Part shown: piece by piece, positions 35,368 to 42,671 of the stretch
Layout: each line of letters begins with the position of its first letter
Numbering within the stretch: the first letter of the stretch is position 1
Assembly (NCBI GenBank): GCA_964372215.1
Contig: CAYJQC010000003.1
Location: 1-64,000, forward strand
DNA length: 64,000 nucleotides
Reading direction: 5' to 3'
Source of the DNA: DAIMFL01 sp964372215
GTDB taxonomy: Bacteria; Pseudomonadota; Alphaproteobacteria; Dongiales; Dongiaceae
The notes under the pieces: model-generated
The model's database searches: none
The model's input: only the letters and a program-made list of their open reading frames with translations
Told to the model about the DNA's origin: nothing
Translations under genes and position numbers: made by a program

Positions 35368-36147
35368 TCACGAGGAATTCGTGAGATCGCGCTGCAGCTG
35401 GGTCATGTGGAGCTTGATGAATTCTACCGCGCTCTCCATGTCGCGCGCCTCGATGGCCTCGCAGATGGATCGGTGCTTCTTCTGATACTGCTTGATGCGG
35501 TTCGGCGACAAATGCTTTTGCACGTTCTGCGCCCATTGTGCGTCGCGCCTGACGCGATTGATCAACTCATAGATGGCGACCAGCAACGGGTTGTGGGTGC
35601 CCTTGGCAAGCTCGAGATGAAACCGCTCGTCCGAGCGGGCGAACTCGCTGGCATTGGTCTTGATGCTCTCGAGTTCGGCGAGAATCTTCTTCAATTCCAT
35701 GATGTCGCGTGTCGACATGTTGAGCACGGCGAGGCGAATGATCTCGGGCTCGACGATTGAACGCACGACGTTCAGCTCGAGCGGGCTGGTGATGTCGACG
35801 ATGCTGGCAAGATCGAGCCCGCCTATTGCCGATGCATCGACTGCGGTCGACGCCTTGTTGCCCGGCACGCGGTAGATCACGAAACAGCCGCTGCGCTGGC
35901 GGCGGGAAATCACCTCGTGACGCTCCAACAGGTCGAGTGCCTGGCGGATCGTGTTGCGGGACACGTCGAGTTCCTCTGCCAGGTGACGCTCCGATGGCAG
36001 ACGCGTGCTGAACGCGTATTGCCCGGTCAGCACGCGCCGGTAGATTTCCCCCGACAGGCTCCGTACCGCCTGGGTGACGAGATAGGGCGTCGGATCCCCG
36101 TCTTCCCACGGCAGGGCGATTTCTCCCGATAGGTCTCTCGTCTTCAA
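35368..36147 (-). CDS. GntR-family (FadR/FCD) transcriptional regulator
   Basis: About 259 residues with an N-terminal winged helix (EIYRRVLTGQYAFSTRLPSERHLAEELDVSRNTIRQALDLLERHEVISRRQRSGCFV) and a C-terminal FCD ligand-binding domain including DERFHLELAKGTHNPLLVAIYELINRVRRDAQW. The start is most likely TTG at 36147, because GGAGG lies 6 bases before it and the family N terminus follows. No in-frame ATG nearby has a comparable ribosome site. It sits between the two substrate-binding protein genes and is divergent from the second, so it probably controls that importer and itself. Confidence 0.85.
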   Translation of the reverse strand: MKTRDLSGEIALPWEDGDPTPYLVTQAVRSLSGEIYRRVLTGQYAFSTRLPSERHLAEELDVSRNTIRQALDLLERHEVISRRQRSGCFVIYRVPGNKASTAVDASAIGGLDLASIVDITSPLELNVVRSIVEPEIIRLAVLNMSTRDIMELKKILAELESIKTNASEFARSDERFHLELAKGTHNPLLVAIYELINRVRRDAQWAQNVQKHLSPNRIKQYQKKHRSICEAIEARDMESAVEFIKLHMTQLQRDLTNSS

Positions 36148-36475
36148 ATTTGGCCTCCGTTCGTCATCTTGCTGCGTCGTCACCGGTGCGCACGGCGCTG
36201 GTGGCCTTCGCATCGTCCGCGGGCCGAGTTCGTTGCCCGTTTCCGATGTCGCAGGAGGCTCGCCGCCGGGCACCGAGGAGGTGCGTCCATGGCACGCTGA
36301 TGCAGGATATAAACCAGGATACCAAAGCAAACCAAAAAATGACACGTCCAACAGGGAATGGGGGCGACGGCGCCGTCCCGGGAGATCCGGTTTCCCGGGC
36401 GGAATCCTTGCCAATGTCGTCGGCGGGCCGATGGTATCCGTTTACAGGCGGAGGGAGCGCTGGTACTGTCAGGCC

Positions 36476-36509
36476 TCAACTGGATCAGATTTGTCCTGTT
36501 TTGGTTCAA
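36476..36509 (+). promoter_or_regulatory. Putative shared operator/promoter motif, copy 1
   Basis: A 34-base segment beginning TCAACTGG, with TTTG at positions 15-18 and TGGTT at positions 27-31, is matched at 22 of 34 positions by a segment at 42518-42551 upstream of the trimethylamine-dehydrogenase-like gene. Just downstream (36523-36542) is an inverted repeat TTGAT-N10-ATCAA. The 472-base gap 36148-36619 also has repeated TTTTGGTT in the regulator's own upstream region. This gap holds no gene. Confidence 0.45.
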
Positions 36510-36619
36510 TATGGTGCCGGTTTTGATCCAGACTTGTATCAAGAGTCAACCAAAGGGCCCGTGCTACTCAGGAATGGTTCCTGACCAAGAGGCCCTGAAA
36601 CGGACAGGGAGAATGCGCC

Positions 36620-37924
36620 ATGCGCGGTAGACTCAGTCTCGGTTCCAAGATCGATCGACGGAGATTCCTGAAAGCCGGCTCGGTCGCGGCGGCGAGCGCG
36701 GCGGCGCTTGCGGCAATGCCGCCATCCGCATCCGCCGCAGGCGCAACCGTCAGAGTCGGCTTTCTGGCGCCATTGACCGGTGATGTCGCGGCTTGGGGGC
36801 TGCCGGGTCGTGACGGATGCCTGATCTGGGCCGACTGGGTCAACGCCGCGGGCGGCATCGATGTCGGCGGAGAGCAACGCAACATCGAGATCGTGTCCTA
36901 CGACGACGAGTACTCGGCCGACACGGCGCTGGTCGGCGCGAAGAAACTCGTTCTCGAGGACAAGGTCGACTTTGTCATGATGCTCGGCGGCGACCCGTGG
37001 GCGGGCGTGCAGCGCTTCATGACCCAGAACAAGGTGCTGACCTCGACGCTCTTGCCGAGCGACCTGTCGCCGGACACGACCTACCTGATCGCGCCGTGCG
37101 AAGTACACCCGATCTACAACGTCACGGGCGTGGAATGGCTGCGGCGGAACGCGCCGGATGCCAAGACGGTCGCCATGTGCGCACAGGAAGACGCGCTCGG
37201 CCTGCCATCGGTCGCAACCTACCGGGCGGCGTTCGAAGCCACCAGCTTCGATATCGTCTACGACAAGTTCTTTCCGGACACGACCGCCGATTTTGCCCCG
37301 ATCGTCACCGCGATGTTGGCGGAAAAGCCGGACGTCCTGTGCTGGGACACGGCGTACGAGCCATTCGTCCATGCGCTCACCGAACAGGCTTATCTTCAGG
37401 GGTTCAAGGGGCGGATCATCTCCTGTACCGCCGACAACTATCCGGCGATGATCGAGAAGACCAGCAAGGAATTCATGGAGGGGTTCGTTTTCCAGTTCCC
37501 CGACTTCGACGATCCGGCGCTGAACGACGCGCGCGTGAATTTCAAGAAGCCGAACGAATTCTACGCCGAGTTCAGCGAGCGCTTCCCGGGCAGCTGGAGC
37601 GCCGTCTCCTGGGAGTACTCCTCGGTTCTCGAGTTGTGGAAGGCCGCGGTCGAGTCCGCAGGAACCACCGAGTCCGATGCCGTGCTTGCGGCCATGAAGG
37701 CCGGCGGCAAGGGCAAGCATGCGTTCGGCCCCGCCGTGTGGTGGGGCAAGGAACTGTTCGGCATCGACAACGCCCTGGTCGGGGAGTGGCCGGTTGTGGT
37801 CATTCGCGACGGCAAGGCGCGGATCGCCGAGTACGGTTCGATCCCCGACTGGTGGGATAAGAACGGCGAACTGATGATCAAGCACATGCGCGAACTCGGT
37901 CAGATGTGGGATCAGCGGGCCTAG
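36620..37924 (+). CDS. Amide/urea-type ABC substrate-binding protein
   Basis: This 434-residue periplasmic protein has a twin-Arg leader (KIDRRRFLKAGSVAAASAAALAAMPPSASAAG), so Tat export is likely. The mature part starts VRVGFLAPLTGDVAAWGLPGRDG, as in FmdD/UrtA-type proteins that bind amides, urea or branched-chain amino acids. GKRIISC- and FQFPDFDDPALN-like blocks are shared with the paralogue at 33985-35313. LivH and LivM genes follow directly and the ATPases lie beyond, so this is the functional binding protein of the importer. A methylated amine or amide is the likely ligand from context. Confidence 0.9.
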   Translation: MRGRLSLGSKIDRRRFLKAGSVAAASAAALAAMPPSASAAGATVRVGFLAPLTGDVAAWGLPGRDGCLIWADWVNAAGGIDVGGEQRNIEIVSYDDEYSADTALVGAKKLVLEDKVDFVMMLGGDPWAGVQRFMTQNKVLTSTLLPSDLSPDTTYLIAPCEVHPIYNVTGVEWLRRNAPDAKTVAMCAQEDALGLPSVATYRAAFEATSFDIVYDKFFPDTTADFAPIVTAMLAEKPDVLCWDTAYEPFVHALTEQAYLQGFKGRIISCTADNYPAMIEKTSKEFMEGFVFQFPDFDDPALNDARVNFKKPNEFYAEFSERFPGSWSAVSWEYSSVLELWKAAVESAGTTESDAVLAAMKAGGKGKHAFGPAVWWGKELFGIDNALVGEWPVVVIRDGKARIAEYGSIPDWWDKNGELMIKHMRELGQMWDQRA

Positions 37925-38036
37925 CGCGCCGCCGCTACCGCAAGACCTGGGGATCAAGGAGCGCGAGAGGGAGGGCCAGCTTGGGACTTCGGCCCTCTCC
38001 TCCACCCTTGTCTGCAGGCCTGTCGTCGGGGAAACG

Positions 38037-38915
38037 ATGCTCGAGCTAGTCTTGCAGACCTGCATCAATGCGCTGACCGCCGGCAGCTACACGGCGCTGT
38101 TCGCCGTGGGGCTGGTGCTCATCTTCGGCATCATGAAGGTCGTCAATTTCGCCCATGGCGAGCTGTACATGGTGGGTGCCTACGCGGTCTGGCACCTCTA
38201 TGCAGTGCTCGGTCTGCCGTTCCTTGTCGCCGTCGTCGCCGGTACCGCCTTAGTGTGCCTCATCGGCGTGTTCATGGAGCGCTTCCTCTTCCGCCCGATG
38301 CGCGGCAATCCGCTGGGCGGCCTGATTATGTCGGTCGGTGCGCTCTTCGTCCTGCAGGTCGCGGCCGTGCTGTTCGGCGGGGTCGGCCGATCGAAGCAGG
38401 TTCCTTCGATGATCCACGGCGCGTTCAACCTGTTCGGGATCGAGGGCGTGACGGTTCAGTATCAGCGCCTGATCGTCATCGTCTCGGCAGTGGTCATCCT
38501 GACCCTCTTCTGGCTCTTCATGAAGCGAACACGGGTGGGCTGGGCGCTGCGCGCGTGCGCGCAGGACCAGGAGGCCGCGGCGCTTCAGGGCATCAACATC
38601 AACCGGATGTCGATGATCGCGGCGGCTCTGGGGGCGGGCATGGCCGGCATCGCAGGCGCACTGATGGCGCCGCTCGTTCCGGTGGTTCCCCTGATGGGCC
38701 ACTCCGTGATCGTGACGACCTTCATCGTGATCATCGTCGGCGGCATCGGAAGTCTCGAGGGCGCCGTCGTCGCGGCGGTGATCTACAGTTTCTTTTATAC
38801 CGTCGTGACGACGCTCAGTGACGGTGTCGTCGCCTCCATACTCGGGCTGGTGCTCATGCTGGTCGTTCTCATCGTCAAGCCGACCGGAATCTTCGGAACA
38901 GCGGAAAAGGTCTAG
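38037..38915 (+). CDS. livH: Branched-chain-type ABC permease LivH
   Basis: The 292-residue integral membrane protein of the LivH group has about eight hydrophobic helices. It starts LQTCINALTAGSYTALFAVGLVLIFGIMKVVNFAHGELYMVGAY, the family signature. The docking segment RACAQDQEAAALQGININRMSMIAAALGAGMAGIAGALM is conserved. It lies 112 bases after the binding protein and 4 bases before livM. Substrate range of Liv-type permeases is set by the binding protein, here of the amide/urea kind. Confidence 0.9.
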   Translation: MLELVLQTCINALTAGSYTALFAVGLVLIFGIMKVVNFAHGELYMVGAYAVWHLYAVLGLPFLVAVVAGTALVCLIGVFMERFLFRPMRGNPLGGLIMSVGALFVLQVAAVLFGGVGRSKQVPSMIHGAFNLFGIEGVTVQYQRLIVIVSAVVILTLFWLFMKRTRVGWALRACAQDQEAAALQGININRMSMIAAALGAGMAGIAGALMAPLVPVVPLMGHSVIVTTFIVIIVGGIGSLEGAVVAAVIYSFFYTVVTTLSDGVVASILGLVLMLVVLIVKPTGIFGTAEKV

Positions 38916-38919
38916 CGCG

Positions 38920-39918
38920 GTGTTTGGGTTCGTGAGGGCCCGCAGGCCCGCAAGTGCCGCTGTCTTGGTCGGGCTCGCGGCCATTGTCGCCGCCCCCTTT
39001 GTGGTGAAGGAGTATCAGCTCGACATTCTGATATTCCTCATGATCAACGTACTGTTGGTCAGCAGCTACCGGTTCAACACGCTGACCGGCGAATGGTCGC
39101 TGATTCACGTCGTGATGATGGGCGTCGGCGCCTACACCAGCGCGCTGCTCAGCAAGGATCTCGGCTTTCCCTTCTGGGTGTCGCTGCCGGTGGCAGCAGT
39201 GAGTACGGCGGCGATTGCCTTCGTCCTCAGCTTCCCGCTGTTCAGGATGAAGGCGTTCTACTTCCTCATCGGTTCCTTTGCGGCCGGCGAGGCAATCCGA
39301 CTGTGCTGGGAACGCTTTCGTGTGCCGTTTGGCGGCCCCAAGGGGCTGAAGCATGTTCCTCTGCCGCAGCTCGGCAGCTTGGATTTCTACGAACCCACTG
39401 TCTACTACGCCTTCACGTCGATCGTCGTGGTCCTGTGTCTGTGGGTGCTGTATCGGCTGGAGAAGTCGCGGATCGGCTTTACGCTTCACGCCATTCACTG
39501 GAAGGACGTGCTGGCGGAGTCCGTGGGTGTGAACGCCCGGAGATACCGGTCGATAGCCTTCGTCGTTGCATCCTTCTTCGCGGCCATCTGCGGCGCGTTG
39601 CTCGTCCACTATGTGGGGACGGTAACGCCGGACCGCTTCGGACTCGGGTTCATGCTCATGGTACTGGTCTGGGCGATCGTCGGGGGCACCGCGACATTCG
39701 CGGGACCGATTATCGGCGTCATCGTGCTGACCGTCAGCGACGAAATGCTGCGGGGCTTCGACGAAGTGCGCCCGCTCATCTACGGCGTCATCCTGATCGT
39801 CACGATCCGCTTTCTGCCGCACGGCATCGAGGACCTGCTGCCTCGTTTTCGGCAGCTCGTGAGGGCGAGATCCGCCAGCCCCGGTGCATACGATTCCCAG
39901 CAGGAGAGAGGCCGGTAG
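38920..39918 (+). CDS. livM: Branched-chain-type ABC permease LivM
   Basis: About 332 residues. I chose GTG at 38920, four bases after the livH stop and with GGAAAAGG upstream. Conserved parts are NVLLVSSYRFNTLTGEWSLIHVVMMGVGAYTSALL, FAAGEAIRLCWERF and the docking region DVLAESVGVNARRYRSIAFVVASFFAAICGALLVHY. It would pair with LivH. The ATPase genes livF and livG are on the other strand after a hypothetical gene. Confidence 0.88.
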   Translation: MFGFVRARRPASAAVLVGLAAIVAAPFVVKEYQLDILIFLMINVLLVSSYRFNTLTGEWSLIHVVMMGVGAYTSALLSKDLGFPFWVSLPVAAVSTAAIAFVLSFPLFRMKAFYFLIGSFAAGEAIRLCWERFRVPFGGPKGLKHVPLPQLGSLDFYEPTVYYAFTSIVVVLCLWVLYRLEKSRIGFTLHAIHWKDVLAESVGVNARRYRSIAFVVASFFAAICGALLVHYVGTVTPDRFGLGFMLMVLVWAIVGGTATFAGPIIGVIVLTVSDEMLRGFDEVRPLIYGVILIVTIRFLPHGIEDLLPRFRQLVRARSASPGAYDSQQERGR

Positions 39919-40015
39919 ATCTGCCGGGCGTCGGGAGAGGCGGGCCTTTCCATGGGACCGCCGCGGCGTTGGAGCGATCTCCGGTCAAGCAAGGCCGGGC
40001 CGATCGGATCGTGCT

Positions 40016-40789
40016 TTAGAGAAAGTCCCGTTCATCGAAGATCGCGGTCAAACAGACGGCGGCCAGCAGCCTGCGGACATCATCCAGCTGCGGCGGGCGA
40101 CCCTGCGTCCAACGCGCGAGCGCGTCGCGAGACGGATCCGTTTCTGCGATCGTGGCGCGGTGCCGATAGGCATCGGCATCCGGCCCGCCGAGAGCGGCAA
40201 GCGTCCTGAGCATCAATGCAAGGCCCGGATCCGTCGCGCCGAAGGATTGTTCCCTGAGCGTTGCCGACCCGGCCAGCAGGGTACGCCCCTCTTCATCCCG
40301 ATCCAGGCAGATGAGAACGATGCCGCGATTGAATCCACTGGCGGCCTCGCCGGCCTCGATCCACCCGCGGTAACGGGCCCGAAGGTGGGCCTTGAAGCTG
40401 TCCCGGTGTTTCATCTCGAGGCGATGATGGAACAGGGAGCTGCGTGCGGTTCCCTTCACGGACATCTCGGTCGACCACATCCGGGCGGCGTCCCAGGCGT
40501 CGGACGCGGCGCGGAAGCCGGCGTCAGCGCGGTCGATCGCGTCGCTCAGCGCCCACGCCATTGCCTGGTTGCTGATGCCGGCGGCGCGGCGCGGATCCCC
40601 GGACGCGAAGCCTGCCGAAAGCGAGGCGGCACGGTGCCACAGGATGACCGCTTCGCGGCGCCGGCAGCAGCCGTGAGCGACCAGCGCCTCCCGACTCAAG
40701 GCTTCCCAGGCGAGTTCATCGCCGGAGGGGTCGGGGGAGGCGGCTTCCTCAGCCGCCGAGATAGGCTCTGCGGACATGCTCGTTGTCAT
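40016..40789 (-). CDS. Hypothetical protein linked to livFG
   Basis: I do not recognise this protein of about 257 residues. It is rich in Ala, Arg and short helices (SREALVAHGCCRRREAVILWHRAASLSAGF; GISNQAMAWALSDAIDRADAGFRAASDAWDAARMW), a pattern like helical repeats. It contains no signal peptide or membrane segment. The ATG at 40789 overlaps the livF stop by 41 bases; an internal ATG at 40777 is the alternative. As the last gene of the livG-livF unit it is probably made with the transporter, perhaps as a cytoplasmic accessory or a sensor of C1 metabolism. Confidence 0.65.
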   Translation of the reverse strand: MTTSMSAEPISAAEEAASPDPSGDELAWEALSREALVAHGCCRRREAVILWHRAASLSAGFASGDPRRAAGISNQAMAWALSDAIDRADAGFRAASDAWDAARMWSTEMSVKGTARSSLFHHRLEMKHRDSFKAHLRARYRGWIEAGEAASGFNRGIVLICLDRDEEGRTLLAGSATLREQSFGATDPGLALMLRTLAALGGPDADAYRHRATIAETDPSRDALARWTQGRPPQLDDVRRLLAAVCLTAIFDERDFL

Positions 40790-41462
40790 GCAGTTGACTT
40801 GCGGGGCCCGAAAGCGCGACCCGGCCGGTCTCCAGGACATAGGCGCGGTTGGCGAGTTTGAGGGCCATTTCCGCATTCTGCTCGACCAGGATGACAGGCA
40901 CACCCGATCGGTTTATCTCGCGGATGACTTCGCCGATCTCCTGCACGAGGATGGGAGAAAGGCCGAGCGAGGGTTCATCCATCAGGAGCAATTTCGGCCT
41001 CGACATGAGCGCCCGGCCGATGGCGACCATCTGCTGCTCGCCGCCGCTCATGGTCTTGGCGAGTTGGTTCGCCCGTTCCCGAAGCCGGGGAAAGCGCTGG
41101 GTGATACGGTTCAGGTCTTTCTGGATCTCCGCCCTGTCCCGGCGGAGATACGCCCCGGTATAGAGATTCTCCAGGACGGAAAGGTCCGGAAAGACCCGTC
41201 GACCCTCTGGCACATGGGCGATGCCTCGGGCGACGATCTTGTCCGGCGACAAGCGGTCGATGCGTTCGCCGTCGAACCAGATTTCTCCACTCGAGCCCCG
41301 CTTCAAGCCTGAAACCGTCCGCAGGGTCGTGCTCTTCCCGGCGCCGTTGGCGCCGATCAGCGTGACGATCTCGCCGGCGTTGACCTCGATCGAAATGTCC
41401 TGGACGGCGGCCACCTTGTTGTAGTGGACGGTGAGGTTCCTGACTTCGAAGAACATGGTCAC
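40749..41462 (-). CDS. livF: Branched-chain-type ABC ATPase LivF
   Basis: The 237-residue ATPase has Walker A GANGAGKSTTLRTVSGL, the short-loop signature MSGGEQQMVAIGRALM, Walker B LLLMDEPSLGLSP and IVEQNAEMAL-like H-loop VILVEQNAEMALKLANR. The family start MTMFFEVRNLTVHYNKVAAVQDI is intact. Its ATG overlaps the livG stop by ATGA. It makes the importer's motor with LivG. Confidence 0.93.
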   Translation of the reverse strand: MTMFFEVRNLTVHYNKVAAVQDISIEVNAGEIVTLIGANGAGKSTTLRTVSGLKRGSSGEIWFDGERIDRLSPDKIVARGIAHVPEGRRVFPDLSVLENLYTGAYLRRDRAEIQKDLNRITQRFPRLRERANQLAKTMSGGEQQMVAIGRALMSRPKLLLMDEPSLGLSPILVQEIGEVIREINRSGVPVILVEQNAEMALKLANRAYVLETGRVALSGPASQLHDNEHVRRAYLGG

Positions 41463-42205
41463 GCGGCTCCCAGATAGGCCTCGATGACGTCCTTGTTCGC
41501 CCTGATCTCGGTCGGGCTCCCCTCAGCCAGAAGCTTGCCGAAGCTGACCACCGTGATGTTGTCGCAGAGCCCCATGACCGCCTGCATGTCATGCTCTACC
41601 AGGAGCAGAGTGACGCCGCTCGATCTGACCTTGAGCAGATCCTCCATCAGGACGCGCGTCTCTTCGGGATTCATTCCCGCGAAGGGCTCGTCGAGCAGCA
41701 AGAGCCGAGGTTCGGCCGCCAGCGCCACTGCGACCCCCAGCGACCGCTGATGGCCATGCGACAGGTTCATGGCGAGTTCGGCTGCCCGGCTGCCCAGCCC
41801 CATGAACTCCAGCATGCCCATCGCCTTGTCGACATGCGCCCGGTCGCGCGCAGCGCCGAACGCAGTCTTGATCAGGGACGTCCCGGTCTTCAGGTGCTGG
41901 CCGACCAGGACGTTGTCGATCACCGACATCTCCTGGAACAGCGTGGTTCCCTGGAAGGTTCTGACCAGGCCGAGTGCGGCGATGTCGTGGACCTTCATGT
42001 GGCCGATGCTCTGGCCCCGATACAGTATTTCTCCCTTAGAAGGGGTGTAATATCCGGTCACAAGATTGAAGATTGTGGTCTTTCCGGCGCCATTTGGCCC
42101 AATAAGCCCGTGAATCTCGCCTTCCTCGACAGAAAAAGACAGGTTATTTACCGCGGCGAGCCCGCCAAAATTCTTAGTCAGGTCTTTAACTTCGAGCAAC
42201 GACAT
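41459..42205 (-). CDS. livG: Branched-chain-type ABC ATPase LivG
   Basis: The 248-residue ATPase has Walker A GPNGAGKTTIFNLVTGYY, the typical LivG segment LVRTFQGTTLFQEMSVIDNVLVGQH, signature LSHGHQRSLGVAVALA and Walker B LLLDEPFAGMNPEET. It is the first gene of a minus-strand unit livG-livF-hypothetical and is divergent from the trimethylamine-dehydrogenase-like gene across about 466 bases that hold the shared motif copy. Confidence 0.93.
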   Translation of the reverse strand: MSLLEVKDLTKNFGGLAAVNNLSFSVEEGEIHGLIGPNGAGKTTIFNLVTGYYTPSKGEILYRGQSIGHMKVHDIAALGLVRTFQGTTLFQEMSVIDNVLVGQHLKTGTSLIKTAFGAARDRAHVDKAMGMLEFMGLGSRAAELAMNLSHGHQRSLGVAVALAAEPRLLLLDEPFAGMNPEETRVLMEDLLKVRSSGVTLLLVEHDMQAVMGLCDNITVVSFGKLLAEGSPTEIRANKDVIEAYLGAA

Positions 42206-42517
42206 CAGGCTCGCGCCTTTATATTTGTTTCCGGACTCATGATGATGGTCCCGGACGTCGTTTCACGCACTGCTCCCAGATCCTGGCCCGCGCCTGCTCG
42301 TCGAGGGACCTTCCTGACCAATTTCAGCCAACCTGATCCAAGGACTTGACCCCAGCCGTGAGCCGGCGGCCCACGCCGCCACGACTCACGCCAATCGGCA
42401 AGAAGCCGCCATACACAATGCCAGTGCCGCGCCAGGCTGCGATGCCTGTGGTGCACCGTCTTCGATCGGCTGCCTTCGGCTTCCCCCATCAACTCATAGA
42501 TCAACCGGGCGGGCATT

Positions 42518-42551
42518 TCAACTGGTACCATTTTGCCAGATTATGGTTTGA
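42518..42551 (+). promoter_or_regulatory. Putative shared operator/promoter motif, copy 2
   Basis: A 34-base segment, TCAACTGGTACC at its start and TGGTTTGA at its end, resembles the segment upstream of the second substrate-binding protein at equal length. It lies in the 466-base divergent gap between livG and the dehydrogenase. The gap otherwise contains no convincing gene and becomes AT-rich near 42520-42570, as expected for promoters. The TGGTACCA core is a palindrome suited to a dimeric GntR-type regulator. Confidence 0.45.
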
Positions 42552-42671
42552 AATGGATAAGTATGGGTGCTAACGTGGCTTCGCGCAGCGCCGATGGACA
42601 CCAAGTTCCTGCCGAAGCTGGGCCAAAAAAACCCATAACAGACCATGTTCCGCCACGGGGAGATTGCCGCG

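Noticed and set aside
42205..42531. 108-residue frame overlapping the livG start as TGATG
   Set aside because: The product has no conserved features and lies in the AT-changing divergent promoter region; the overlap is likely chance.
36476..42534. Sigma54 promoter at the shared motif
   Set aside because: One copy has TGGTAC and TTGC but with a spacer one base too short, and the other lacks the GC of the -12 element.
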